From Elusimicrobiota bacterium (GTDB lineage: Bacteria; Elusimicrobiota; Elusimicrobia; UBA1565; UBA9628), in contig JACRDQ010000036.1 in assembly GCA_016218545.1 (NCBI GenBank), positions 1-64,000 of the forward strand: 64,000 nucleotides of DNA, given 5' to 3'. A program made the translations under genes and the position numbers. The notes beneath the pieces were generated by a model that was given only the letters and a program-made list of their open reading frames with translations, ran no database searches and was not told the DNA's origin. Below are positions 1 through 8,851 of this stretch, one piece after another; within the stretch, counting starts at the first letter, position 1; the number at the start of each line of letters is the position of its first letter.

Positions 1-15
1 AAGAGGCCCAGGCTT

Positions 16-182
16 AGAGCCTATCCCTATTACTACGATGGCCCTGGCGAGGCCGATTCCGGCCCGTCTGCGTCGTTGGAGCGGCGAGGACATACCGCAG
101 CGGGGAAGCCCTCGCCGCTCCGCCTATCATCCGGGCCAGACTCGGCCTCGCCAGGGCCATCGTAGTAATAGGGATAGGCTCT
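16..182. repeat. Long nested inverted repeat downstream of the MFS gene
   Basis: Positions 16-56 and 142-182 are perfect reverse complements (41 bases each). Inside them 78-89 and 110-121 form a second 12-base inverted pair. The right arm ends exactly on the stop codon of the leftward gene that ends at 182. It could be a long terminator-like hairpin or a small non-autonomous element; no transposase is near and the window edge hides the left flank. Confidence 0.75.
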
Positions 183-2470
183 TACTTGGCGCGATGCTTG
201 GAGGCGGGGAAGACCGCGTAGGGCTCGATGAAGTCGAGGATCGCGGTCACGGTCATGGTCCCGCCCACGATCCACATCGCGGTCATGATGGGCAGGGTCT
301 CCATGAGCAGGCCGAAGACGAGCACCCCGGCCACGGAGAGGATCAGGGAATAGAAGAAGATGGCGGAGTAGACCTTGCCCGCGTCATCCGGGTAGCGCTC
401 CCGGATGACGTTCTGCTCCACGCTCCACCAGGCCACTGAGGCCGGGCCCTTGAGGAACGAGGCCAGGAGCATGGCCCCCACGGACCACCAGAGGCCTCCC
501 AGGAAGAAGATGCCCCAATAGGCCAAGGCCCCGAACCCATGCAGGAAGGAGGTCCACTTGCCGTCGCGTTCGAGCGGAGGACCGGCATGGGTCTGGGCCT
601 TCCTGCCGACCCGGCCCTGGCGCGCCATCATCCAGAGCGTGGCCAGGCCCAAGCCCAGGGATTGGGCGGCGAGGAAGAGCCCGAAGGCCCCGGCCTTGGT
701 CGCCAGGGCCGCCACCATGGGGCCGAGCACCGGGATGCCGCTGAAGAAGGCGGCCCCGGCCGAGACATCGAGCGCCTCGGAGATGACGCGGGGCAAGGCC
801 GTGTAGAGGACCGAGTCCACGGCGAAGAGGTAGACCGCGGGGAAGAGCAGGCACACCCGCCGCAGGAACCGGTCCTTCCAGAGGATGCGGAACCCCTGCG
901 CGAATCCCGCGAAGGCGTCCTTGACGGTCTTGCGGCTCACCAACTTCACCTGGTAGCCGTCGAACTCCGCGGGCAGGCCCTTGAGCTCGGCCGGGTCCCC
1001 GGACACCTCGATGACCAAGACGGCGCCGCTCTCCCCGGCCGCTGAGTAGGCCCTGCGGACCGTAGGATACCGGTCCCGGGCGTTGTGGAGGAAGTCGCGC
1101 AGGCGGGCCCGCGCCTTGGCCACGCCCTCGCGGGGCAGGTCGAGCCACCGCTTGAAGAGCATGGCCCCGGCCAGGGCCAGGACGCCGTAGACTCCGTAGG
1201 AGAGGGCGCTTCCTGCCAAGGGGCCCAGCAAGCCGTCCATGACGCCGATGAAAGTGCCTGCCAAGAGGGGCGCCACCACGCCGACCACATGGTGCACGAG
1301 CCCGGCCACGGCATTGGCCCGGTTGAAGTACTTCTCGTCCCCTGCCAGGATGCGCAGCTGGGCCACTTGCTCGGCGGAGTAGCTCATGCTCTCGAGGAAC
1401 CCGGCCGCGAAGAGCACGCCCAGCAGCGCGCCGAAGGGGAGCAGGCCCTGGAAGAAGAGGACCGGGACGAGGAACAAAGCAGCGGTGCGCGCCAGGTGCA
1501 CCCAGACCAGGGTCTGCTGCACGGGCATGTTGTCGATCATGGGCCCGGTGGTGGCATTGGCCGCTGCCTGCGACGCCCAACCCGCTGCCCTGGCATAGCC
1601 CATGTTCGCGGCCTGGCCTGCTTGCGGGGCAGCCAGGTTCGGCATGGCCGTGTTGTGGAAGGAGAGCCCCATCAGGACCAGGGACTGGGTCAGGAGGAAC
1701 TTCCAGAACTGCCTGTTGCGCTCACGGTCAGGCAGGACCCTGAGCCAGCCCTTGACCCAGGAGACGGCACGGCTGATCGGGCCCCTCTTGGCCTTGGCGA
1801 GCTCGGCCTTGGCAGGTCGAGGCGCAGGGGTCTCGGAGACCGCGGCCGGCCCCTCCTGAGTCCGCGAGCCGGAAGGAAGAGAGAGCCCGGGATGCCGGGC
1901 GTGGCCGGCAGCGGCAGGGGAGGCCGAGAGGCCCGAGTCCGTAGACGGCGCGGGCCGCATGCCCGTGAGCAGGGACTCGATGGCGACTCCGACCGAGCCC
2001 GCTGATTCCGGCCCTGCTTCCTCCAGGTCCGCGGCAGCGGCCAACTGCGGGGCGAGCTCCTCGGAGAGCCGTTCGACCTGGGCCCGGCCGGACTCTTCCC
2101 TGGCCTTGGCAAGGGGAAGCGCTGCTTGAGCAAGGACCGGAGCAACCGCGGCAGCAGGCAGGCCGGTCCTCTGCTCAGCGGCAGGGACCAGGAACGCCGG
2201 AGCATCCGCGTCCAGCCGGACCGCCTCGATGCCGGGAAGGGCCTGGAGCTGGAAGGTGGAGAGGCGAGCCTGGGGACCTGCGTTCAAGAACGGCTTGGCC
2301 AGGGCGCCAGGAATGACCGTGATCCCGGAGAGAGGAGCTCCTGCCTGCACCCTGGCCTGGACCACCTGGGCCAGGCAAGCCTGGGGCTCGAGACCGGACG
2401 ACAGGAGGAGCAGGGCGGCTGAGACCGCCGTGGACAGGGCCTTCCTGACCGCGTCAGGGATCGCTGACAC
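182..2470 (-). CDS. Exported-linker MFS-type membrane transporter
   Basis: This is a 762-residue protein. Residues 11-35 form a signal-like segment (SAALLLLSSGLEP...AQ), residues 36-240 are a low-complexity Ala/Pro/Ser linker, and residues 255-755 hold about twelve hydrophobic segments in a major-facilitator-like pattern. A soluble insert of about 70 residues (445-515) lies between the sixth and seventh segments, as in MFS central loops. The start is GTG, 3 bases after the stop of the upstream gene, so the two are co-transcribed. The substrate cannot be read from sequence. The signal segment closely matches that of the 1815-residue protease-like protein at 28892-34339. A secreted-type N-terminus on an MFS protein is unusual and implies a large periplasmic domain before the first true membrane helix. 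The fold is fairly secure, the function is not. Confidence 0.75.
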   Translation of the reverse strand: MSAIPDAVRKALSTAVSAALLLLSSGLEPQACLAQVVQARVQAGAPLSGITVIPGALAKPFLNAGPQARLSTFQLQALPGIEAVRLDADAPAFLVPAAEQRTGLPAAAVAPVLAQAALPLAKAREESGRAQVERLSEELAPQLAAAADLEEAGPESAGSVGVAIESLLTGMRPAPSTDSGLSASPAAAGHARHPGLSLPSGSRTQEGPAAVSETPAPRPAKAELAKAKRGPISRAVSWVKGWLRVLPDRERNRQFWKFLLTQSLVLMGLSFHNTAMPNLAAPQAGQAANMGYARAAGWASQAAANATTGPMIDNMPVQQTLVWVHLARTAALFLVPVLFFQGLLPFGALLGVLFAAGFLESMSYSAEQVAQLRILAGDEKYFNRANAVAGLVHHVVGVVAPLLAGTFIGVMDGLLGPLAGSALSYGVYGVLALAGAMLFKRWLDLPREGVAKARARLRDFLHNARDRYPTVRRAYSAAGESGAVLVIEVSGDPAELKGLPAEFDGYQVKLVSRKTVKDAFAGFAQGFRILWKDRFLRRVCLLFPAVYLFAVDSVLYTALPRVISEALDVSAGAAFFSGIPVLGPMVAALATKAGAFGLFLAAQSLGLGLATLWMMARQGRVGRKAQTHAGPPLERDGKWTSFLHGFGALAYWGIFFLGGLWWSVGAMLLASFLKGPASVAWWSVEQNVIRERYPDDAGKVYSAIFFYSLILSVAGVLVFGLLMETLPIMTAMWIVGGTMTVTAILDFIEPYAVFPASKHRAK

Positions 2471-2473
2471 CTT

Positions 2474-5017
2474 TTATCTGGTCGTTTTCTTCTTGGCCGC
2501 CGGCTTCCCCTCTTCCTTGGGCTTGGCTGGCTGGCTCGCCTTGCGCATCCGGTTCATCACGCCCCGCAGGAACTTCTCGTACTTCAAGCGGGTCCACTCG
2601 GTGAGCTGCGCCTCCTTCATCTCCGAGGGGTACACGAAGAGGACTCCGACCTTGGCCACCTTGCGCAGCGCGCCGCTCACGCCGTAGGGCGTGGCCAGGG
2701 TGGACCATGCCAGGCGCGGCACGAGGTCGTAGAGCTGGACCTGGACGTCCTTGTCAAAGGTCTGGTTGGTCTTGGTCTGGCCGGTCTTGAAGTCCACGAT
2801 CATGACCTCCAGGCCCTCCGGGGTCTCGCGCGCCGCCACGAAGTCGTACACCATGCGCAGGATGTCGCGCGCCTGGAGCTCGCCCTTCTTGTAGCGCTCG
2901 AACACGCGCAGGTTGGGGAGCTCGGTGCCGATGACGATGGGGAACTTCTTGACGATGTCCGCCACGATGGCGTGCATGGTGCGCATGCGGAGCTCCATGG
3001 TGGCCTGGTGGTCGGCCATGGACTCGCCCGACCCGCGCAGGAGGTTCTTGGAGCGCTCCGCGTCCTCGTGCTTCCAGATCAGCTGCGCCCTGGCCACCAG
3101 GGCCTCGGGTCCAGGGAAGACCCCGGTGTTGCGGTAGGCCCACACGGCCCAGTTGAAGGCCGAGTGCATGACGTGGCCCATGAACATGTAGACGTTGCCG
3201 CCGTCCCCGCCTGAGGAGAGGTAGCCCTTCTTGAAAGCGCCGATCTTGGAGGCGGAGGCCGCGAAATCGCCCGGCTTGTTCTCCCGGTAGGAGCCCAGCA
3301 TGGCGGCCAGGGAGGTCTCAAGGAGGTCTTCGGCCGAGGAGGCGGGCATGAGGGTCGAGGGCTTCACCGCTCCGGGCAGGGCCGCCAGGAGGCCGGCGTC
3401 CGCGCTCACCATCATGATGTCGGACTCGTTGACGTAGAGGTTCTCATCCTCGCGCAGGGCCTCGAGGAGCGCCGGGAACGCGCTCGCCAGGGAGTTGGGC
3501 CTAAGCACCAGGGAGGTCCTGCCCCGGACCGTGGTCAGGGCGGCGTCATAGCCCGAGCTCGGGACCGAGAAGGCCTTGAACTGGCGAGCGAACTCGGCCT
3601 GGAAGGCCGCGCTATCGGCTCCCTTGGGCAGGGAGACCACGACCTCCTTTGCGAAGGACTGCACCACGGTCCCGCCCAAGGCGGCCGCGGCGTGCTTCAT
3701 CACGTCGAGGTCGCGCCCCTCGAAGCGGGTGAAGGGCAGGGCCCTGGGGAACCGGCCCTCGTACTTGGCGAACTCGTTGCCGTTGAGCCCCAGGGAGAAC
3801 ATCTTGTAGCGGGTCACCCCGTCGCGCTGGCGGTTGGTGAGCGCTCCGGTGAGGACCTCCTCGATGGAGCCCGGGCCCTGCACCGGCTTCTCGCTGAGGA
3901 GCACGAAGTAGACCCCGGCCTTCATGAGCTTGCCGATGTCCTCGATGACGTCGTAGGAGAGCGGCCCCTGGATGCCCCGGAGGTCGAGGAACACGACCTT
4001 GGGCAGGAACCTCGAAGAGTCGGCCAAGCCGGCGGGGATGGCCACGGTCCTGCGAGCCCGCGGCTCGGCCGTGGGGCTGTCGGAATTCTCGGGCAGGGCC
4101 TGGGCGTCGCCGTAGGACATGAAGCGCACCAGGCTCACCTGGGTCTCCGGGGTGATGATCGCGCCTGCGCGGCCGGAGTACATGGCGGCCCTGGTCTCCC
4201 GAGCGCGGAGGTCCGCGATGACCTGGCGCCGGAGCTGGGCGATGGTCTTCCTCTTAAGGGTGGAGGCGGGAAGGATGCCCTCGAGGTCCTTCTTGACCAG
4301 GTCCTTGACCTTCTTGACGCCGGACTTCTCCACGCGGGAGACGAAGAGCGTGGAGTTGCCCAGCAGGATGCGCACCGGCGTGCCTTTGGCGAACTTCTTC
4401 CAGTACCTGAGGCTCGGGGCTCCGCGCACCGTGCGCATGACCGCGTAGACCTGGGACTTGACCAGGGGCTTCTTGACGCCCTTTCCCGTGACCCACAGGT
4501 CCATGGTCTCGACCGCGGGCTCTGCGGTCTCGCGGGTGACGGTCTCCTCTTCCACCGCCTCAGGCCCCTCGACGAGGTCCGAGAGCTTCTCCTTGCCGTC
4601 AAATGCCCGGCCAGCCTCGGCTGAGCCGGACTTGGCGGCAGGCGCAGCCAGCCAAGCGGCCAGCTCGTGGAGCTGTCCGATGGCGGCGGCCGCTCCGGCC
4701 TCAGTCGGAAGAGCGGCGGGCGAAGCGGCCTCGACCGGCAGGGAGGGGACCTCAGCCATGGACGGGGCAGCGAACCCGTCCCCAGGCATGGCCTGGCTGC
4801 CGGGGACCTCCGCGGACGGGACCGCGCCCAAGGAGCCTGAAGGCAGGACCGAGCCTGGCAAAGAGCCCAGGCTGGAGCCTTGGCTCAAGCGGAGCGAGCC
4901 ATAGGGCACGGAAGGAACGGAGCCTGCGGCCTGGAGCCTGGGCACGCTCACGCGGACCTGCGCTGCCAGGCTGCCTGGGAGAGCCAGGAGGGCCAGGATG
5001 GCCGCACTGCGGATCAT
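2474..5017 (-). CDS. Exported HAD-like / RecB-like PD-(D/E)XK nuclease fusion protein
   Basis: An 847-residue protein with a signal peptide (residues 1-20, ending in LAAQ) and a Ser/Pro/Ala-rich linker to about 130. Residues 338-560 look like a degraded HAD-type hydrolase: VVFLDLRG at 341-348 keeps the first Asp (D345) but lacks the second, and a GD-motif-like segment lies near 537. Residues 605-790 carry the ordered signature of RecB/AddB-type nucleases: GHVMH (H618), an acidic residue in GTEL (E699), YD (D725), VDFKTG (D742, K744) and QLY (Q761). A Lys-rich tail ends the protein. It starts in a 4-base ATGA overlap with the upstream paralogue and ends 3 bases before the MFS gene. RecB-like nucleases are normally cytoplasmic repair or CRISPR enzymes; an exported one is odd. 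The nuclease assignment is an inference from motif order. Confidence 0.65.
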   Translation of the reverse strand: MIRSAAILALLALPGSLAAQVRVSVPRLQAAGSVPSVPYGSLRLSQGSSLGSLPGSVLPSGSLGAVPSAEVPGSQAMPGDGFAAPSMAEVPSLPVEAASPAALPTEAGAAAAIGQLHELAAWLAAPAAKSGSAEAGRAFDGKEKLSDLVEGPEAVEEETVTRETAEPAVETMDLWVTGKGVKKPLVKSQVYAVMRTVRGAPSLRYWKKFAKGTPVRILLGNSTLFVSRVEKSGVKKVKDLVKKDLEGILPASTLKRKTIAQLRRQVIADLRARETRAAMYSGRAGAIITPETQVSLVRFMSYGDAQALPENSDSPTAEPRARRTVAIPAGLADSSRFLPKVVFLDLRGIQGPLSYDVIEDIGKLMKAGVYFVLLSEKPVQGPGSIEEVLTGALTNRQRDGVTRYKMFSLGLNGNEFAKYEGRFPRALPFTRFEGRDLDVMKHAAAALGGTVVQSFAKEVVVSLPKGADSAAFQAEFARQFKAFSVPSSGYDAALTTVRGRTSLVLRPNSLASAFPALLEALREDENLYVNESDIMMVSADAGLLAALPGAVKPSTLMPASSAEDLLETSLAAMLGSYRENKPGDFAASASKIGAFKKGYLSSGGDGGNVYMFMGHVMHSAFNWAVWAYRNTGVFPGPEALVARAQLIWKHEDAERSKNLLRGSGESMADHQATMELRMRTMHAIVADIVKKFPIVIGTELPNLRVFERYKKGELQARDILRMVYDFVAARETPEGLEVMIVDFKTGQTKTNQTFDKDVQVQLYDLVPRLAWSTLATPYGVSGALRKVAKVGVLFVYPSEMKEAQLTEWTRLKYEKFLRGVMNRMRKASQPAKPKEEGKPAAKKKTTR

Positions 5018-7341
5018 GCCTTCCTCCCGGACGCCTTCTTGACCGGCTTCTTGGCGGCCTTGGGGTCGGCCGCGGCCTCGTGCTCCTCATAGTACTTCTG
5101 GTACTCGGCGTCAGCTTCCATGCGCTCGATGGCGCTGGTGATGGTCTGCGCCACCGGGCCCTGGATGATGTCGAACTCCGAGGCCTTGGCCCCTGGCACG
5201 ATCCTGAGGAGCTCCTCGGGCTTGAAGGTCGCGGTGCGGTGGCTCGTCATGTACTCGAGCTGGACTCGGACCTCGGCCAGGACCGGGCCGTCGGCCGCGC
5301 CGTGGTGCCACTTGCCGTCCGAACCGATGCGGCCGTAGCCCTTGAGCAGCGTGATGGCCAACGTCTGGGCCAGGAGCGCCTCCCCGTCGTCAGGGGACTC
5401 CTTGCCGGTCCGGTAGGAGTAGGCCGTGAGCACGCGGCCGTAGGCCGTGTCGCCCTTCATGACCCTGGGGATGCGGGTGAAGATCTTGTAGAGCTTGCCC
5501 GTGGACGAGGACTCGAACTCGAGGGTCACGAGGCTGTTGCGGAAGCTCGAGAGCCCGACCAGGTTCTCCTGGACGCCGCGCGAGCCCTTGGCGTAGTCTC
5601 CGAACTCGCGCATGTAGAAGTTGGTCACGTAGGCGTTGGCCTTCTCGAGGTAGCCGCGCTGGCGCGCCTTCCACGCCTGGGTCTTCATGGCGCTCGCGAT
5701 GCCCTTGTTGACGTTGACCCCGTTCTTGAAGGGCAGGTACCACATGCTCCGGAGCTTGGCCTGCAGCACGCTCAGGCGCACGGCCGCGTGCTGGCCCTGC
5801 CACATCTGGTCGTAGATGTGGGCCATCATCTGGTAGATGATGGTGCCGGTGTACATGGCGAGCTTCTGGTCAGCCGGGCTGTGTCCCCCCCTCAAGCCCC
5901 CCGAGCCGGAGCGCGAGGGCCCGTCCGAGAGGGAGAGCCGGTGCACTGGCTCCCAGTACTCCACGAACTGCCTGAGCTTGGCGAGCTTCACGGACGCGGC
6001 AGGGAGGTTCTTCTCTCCCAGGACCGCGCCGAGCACGGTCTCGACCGCGGCGCCCGTGCCCACGGCCTGGATCTCGGCGTCCTTCGGGAAGGAGGCGGCG
6101 AGCTTGGGAGACTTCCGGGTGTCGGCCAGCACGAGGAACTTGGAGGAGGACTCCGCGATGCGGTCCTCGGGAAAGCGCGCCTTCAAGGCCTCCATGACCC
6201 GAGGCACGCCAAAGCGCATGGGCATGGCGTGAGCGATGGCGGCGCGCGGATCGTCGGGATGGGCCGCCAGGACGAAGGGCAGGCGGCCGGCCTTGAGCAG
6301 GGAGTTGTAGGCCCGAATGAGCTCCTTGAGCTTGGCCGGAGCGTCCTCGTCGGTCACCGTGGAAGGCAGTTCCAGCACGCGGGAGAAGACCTCGGAGCCG
6401 ATGCCTGCGTCGCTCTTGGACAGCGAGCCCTTGGCCAGGCCGAGCTTCGCCTCGGCCTTGGCCAGGGCAGCGTCGAAAGCGGCCAGGTGCTCCGCCCTGA
6501 AGCCGGGAGCGTCGCTGATGAGCGGCCTGGGGCTCTTGGCGCGGCTGTGCACGGACACGCGCGCTCCGTTGTTCGAGACCACGATCACGGGATTGGTCTG
6601 GCGGAACTTGAGCTGGTCGAGGAGGACCTCCTCGGCCGAGCCCGCGCCCTTGGCAGGCCGCCAGGTCATGAACACGACCCGGACGCCCTCGTCGAGCATC
6701 TTCTCGATGGACTGAGCCGCGGCCTTGGGAGCCGGGCCGCGGAACACGTCCTGAATGAAGACCACGCGGGGGTAGAGGTGCCCGAGGTGCACGGCTCCGG
6801 CGTTCTCGGCCAGGCCCGAGACCGAGGCCCCGGCGCCTGCGCCCTGCGCCTCCACGAGCGCGGAGGCGTCCACGTCGTCGTCGGCAGGAGCGGCCAGGTT
6901 GCGGTCGAAGAACTCCCTGGAAGCTCCCTCGACCTTCTCCTCGGACTTGGCCTGGCCGGGGAAATCCGGAGACACGGCCTCCGCGATGCCCTTGGCGGAG
7001 TCGAGGCTGGACTTGGGAGCTGCGACGACAGGGACAACAGCGACGCCCGCGGGAGAGGCGTAGCGGAGCTCGGCTGCATTGGCCACGCCGATGTGGAAGG
7101 AATCGGGCGCGGACTCCGAGAGGACCGAGGGCAAGGACGGCACTCCTGCGGAGAGGGAGGGCACAAGGGCGATGCCGTTGGAGCCGGGAGCGCTGAGAGG
7201 GTTGATGAGGCCGGGCTGGACCGCGATCACGCCTGGGACCGGAGCGGTCGGGACAACGGCGCCGCGGGCCATGGTCTGCGACCAGGATGTTTGGACGCAC
7301 CACAGGAACGCCGCGCAGCAGACCAGGAACTTGCTCTTCAT
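5014..7341 (-). CDS. Exported paralogue of the HAD-like/nuclease-fold protein, active-site residues lost
   Basis: 775 residues. The ATG at 7341 is chosen over one 33 bases upstream because GGAGG lies 9 bases before it and the protein then begins with a clean signal peptide (MKSKFLVCC...WSQ). After a linker, residues 192-440 are HAD-like: VVFIQD (D198), MTWRP, and SNNGA as in Cof/trehalose-phosphatase relatives. The C-terminal part follows the same layout as the next gene, but the RecB-like residues are replaced: the His of GHVMH is Tyr (Y503) and VDFKTG is YSYRTG (S642, R644). It is the first gene of the three-gene operon with a TATAAT promoter element 45 bases upstream. It is probably a binding or regulatory partner of the following protein rather than an enzyme; that is inference. 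Confidence 0.6.
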   Translation of the reverse strand: MKSKFLVCCAAFLWCVQTSWSQTMARGAVVPTAPVPGVIAVQPGLINPLSAPGSNGIALVPSLSAGVPSLPSVLSESAPDSFHIGVANAAELRYASPAGVAVVPVVAAPKSSLDSAKGIAEAVSPDFPGQAKSEEKVEGASREFFDRNLAAPADDDVDASALVEAQGAGAGASVSGLAENAGAVHLGHLYPRVVFIQDVFRGPAPKAAAQSIEKMLDEGVRVVFMTWRPAKGAGSAEEVLLDQLKFRQTNPVIVVSNNGARVSVHSRAKSPRPLISDAPGFRAEHLAAFDAALAKAEAKLGLAKGSLSKSDAGIGSEVFSRVLELPSTVTDEDAPAKLKELIRAYNSLLKAGRLPFVLAAHPDDPRAAIAHAMPMRFGVPRVMEALKARFPEDRIAESSSKFLVLADTRKSPKLAASFPKDAEIQAVGTGAAVETVLGAVLGEKNLPAASVKLAKLRQFVEYWEPVHRLSLSDGPSRSGSGGLRGGHSPADQKLAMYTGTIIYQMMAHIYDQMWQGQHAAVRLSVLQAKLRSMWYLPFKNGVNVNKGIASAMKTQAWKARQRGYLEKANAYVTNFYMREFGDYAKGSRGVQENLVGLSSFRNSLVTLEFESSSTGKLYKIFTRIPRVMKGDTAYGRVLTAYSYRTGKESPDDGEALLAQTLAITLLKGYGRIGSDGKWHHGAADGPVLAEVRVQLEYMTSHRTATFKPEELLRIVPGAKASEFDIIQGPVAQTITSAIERMEADAEYQKYYEEHEAAADPKAAKKPVKKASGRKA

Positions 7342-7685
7342 CAGATGCTTCCTCCGCTCGATCGAATGCCCCATCGCCAGAGAGGATTATACTGCCGCTG
7401 ATTGAAGGAACTGGCGGGTCGATCGGCCCAAAACGCGCCTGTTATTGGGCCTAGGATATCCTGGGCCTGGACCCAGCGGCTCCTGCCGTCAAAGAGGAAC
7501 CTCCCTCTGGGTCTCCGACGGAGCATGCCTGGGGCCAGGCAGGAGAGGGTTTCCTAGGCCCTTATCATTTAGTGTTGTTTATTATCTTTAAGTTGTTAAT
7601 GGATCTTTCTGGTCCCATGTCGCGGGACGCCCCGTCGACAACGGAACGCCGTGGTCGGGATGAGCCGGATCAGCGGCCGAAGGAC
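7342..7685. other. Intergenic region with structured block, no gene seen
   Basis: Apart from the promoter at its right-hand operon, this 344-base stretch holds a block at 7447-7561 bounded by a perfect 10-base inverted repeat (GGGCCTAGGA and TCCTAGGCCC) and containing a GCCTGGGGCCAGGC palindrome (7527-7540). An A/T-rich stretch follows at about 7560-7605. No open reading frame with coding character is present. A small structured RNA or a degenerate repeat element are both possible. Confidence 0.5.
7386..7391 (-). promoter_or_regulatory. -10 element (TATAAT) of the nuclease-fold/MFS operon
   Basis: A perfect TATAAT reads on the minus strand 44 bases before the ATG at 7341, giving a leader of roughly 38 bases with a GGAGG site at 7351-7355. 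No good -35 hexamer is visible. Confidence 0.6.
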
Positions 7686-8777
7686 TTATTCGAAGACGAG
7701 CCGCCAGAGCTGGCGGTAGGTCGCGTAGACCTTGGCCACGTAGCCCTTGGTCTCTTTGTAGGGAGGGACGCCGTCGTATTTCTCGACCGCTCCAGGGCCC
7801 GCGTTGTAGGCTGCCAGAGCCATCTTCACGTTGCCGTTGAACCGCTTGAGCATCTCGGCGAAGTACTTGATGCCGGCCTTCACGTTCTTGATCGGGTCGA
7901 AGAATTCGCCGGTGCGCAGCCCCAGGCCCTTGCCGGTGGCGGGCATGATCTGCATGAGGCCCTTGGCTCCCACCTGGCTCTTGGCATTGGGATTGTAGCC
8001 GGACTCCTGGAGGATGAGGGCCAGGACCAGGGTCGGGTCCATGGAGTAGCGCTTGACCTCCTCCCACACGACCTGGATGGTCTGGCCGACCACTCCGGGC
8101 TTGGCTCCACGGGCCAGCAGGTACTCCTTGATGGCCGCGAAGGCGCCTGAGGCGAAGCCATCCGTCCTGGGCGCCGGAGGAGCGCCGGCCTGCTCGGGCC
8201 GCACCGAGGAGGACTTGCCGGTGTAGACCGTCCGGTCCGACGAGAGCTGGGCGTACGTCGGGGCGGGCCGGACCAGGCCTTCGGAGACCCGCATGTTGTC
8301 GTAGAGCTGCCTGAGGGAACCCGCGTCGCGCACCTCGTTGATGCGGTTCTTCCAGAAGGATACGCGCTCGACTCCGGCGGCTCCGCTCTTGGTCTCGAGC
8401 TGGCGCACGGTCAAGAGGGCCCTCATGCGCTCAGCCTCGATCTCGATGAAGGCCTTGGAGTCCTTGTAGCCCTCCATGGCCTGCAGCTCGCTGAGGAAGA
8501 GGTTCTTCCACAGCACGAACTGCCGCTCCATGTCCTTGAGGTCGGCCTCGGGCTTGCGGGCGCCGGTCTCGATGCGCTCGAGGTCAGGGAGGAAGGCCTG
8601 GCGGATCTCGTTGTCCTTCTCCTCGGGGATGAGGACCTTCCACTTGCCGATGGACTTGAGCAGGGACTCGCGCCTGGCCTCGACGCCAAGGCCCGCGGGA
8701 GTCGAAAGGTCGGCTGACGCCCTCTGGGATGCCGCCAAGAGGAGCCAGCCGCAGATCAGGATGCCCAAGCCCTTCAT
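7686..8777 (-). CDS. Exported lytic transglycosylase, Slt (GEWL-like) type
   Basis: 363 residues with a signal peptide (1-22). The C-terminal 140 residues form an Slt/MltC-type lysozyme-like domain that cleaves the MurNAc-GlcNAc bond of peptidoglycan with formation of 1,6-anhydro ends. Visible motifs are ALILQES with catalytic Glu258, GLMQIMPATG, NVKAGIKYF and AYNAGPGAVEKY, all in the order of the family. Residues 30-165 are helical and charged, with no known domain. There is no Shine-Dalgarno site; TACACT lies 6 bases before the ATG. The gene stands alone between two other exported-protein genes. The enzyme class is secure, the cell-cycle or assembly role is not known. Confidence 0.9.
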   Translation of the reverse strand: MKGLGILICGWLLLAASQRASADLSTPAGLGVEARRESLLKSIGKWKVLIPEEKDNEIRQAFLPDLERIETGARKPEADLKDMERQFVLWKNLFLSELQAMEGYKDSKAFIEIEAERMRALLTVRQLETKSGAAGVERVSFWKNRINEVRDAGSLRQLYDNMRVSEGLVRPAPTYAQLSSDRTVYTGKSSSVRPEQAGAPPAPRTDGFASGAFAAIKEYLLARGAKPGVVGQTIQVVWEEVKRYSMDPTLVLALILQESGYNPNAKSQVGAKGLMQIMPATGKGLGLRTGEFFDPIKNVKAGIKYFAEMLKRFNGNVKMALAAYNAGPGAVEKYDGVPPYKETKGYVAKVYATYRQLWRLVFE

Positions 8778-8783
8778 ACTACT

Positions 8784-8789
8784 AGTGTA
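8784..8789 (-). promoter_or_regulatory. -10 element directly before the transglycosylase start
   Basis: TACACT on the minus strand ends 6 bases before the ATG at 8777, so transcription would begin at or next to the start codon. No ribosome-binding site is present. No convincing -35 is seen. Confidence 0.45.
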
Positions 8790-8818
8790 AGGACTTCCAG
8801 CCCGGGTTTTCAGAGTCC

Positions 8819-8851
8819 TAGGTCCTGGGTGGACCTGGGTCCAAGGACCTA
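8819..8851 (-). terminator. Stem-loop overlapping the stop codon of the Sel1-repeat gene
   Basis: TAGGTCC at 8819-8825 pairs with GGACCTA at 8845-8851, and TGGACC/GGTCCA pair inside at 8830-8843. The right arm includes the TAG stop codon of the leftward gene. There is no strong T tract, so termination is inferred. Confidence 0.45.

Noticed and set aside
33..439. Small open frames inside the inverted repeat at the left edge
   Set aside because: They overlap the hairpin and the MFS gene, lack ribosome-binding sites and have no recognisable product.
2474..5017. Cas4 or AddB annotation for the RecB-like protein
   Set aside because: No Cys cluster for an iron-sulphur centre, no helicase domain, no cas genes, and a signal peptide is present.
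2474..7341. Active HAD phosphatases
   Set aside because: The second Asp of DxD is missing in both proteins (DLRG and DVFR), so ordinary phosphatase chemistry is unlikely.
4603..7401. Long open frame on the plus strand (over 900 codons) opposite the nuclease-fold genes
   Set aside because: It is a by-product of GC-rich codon use: the minus-strand frames have signal peptides, domain motifs and operon spacing; the plus-strand product is Arg/Gly/His-rich without any motif.
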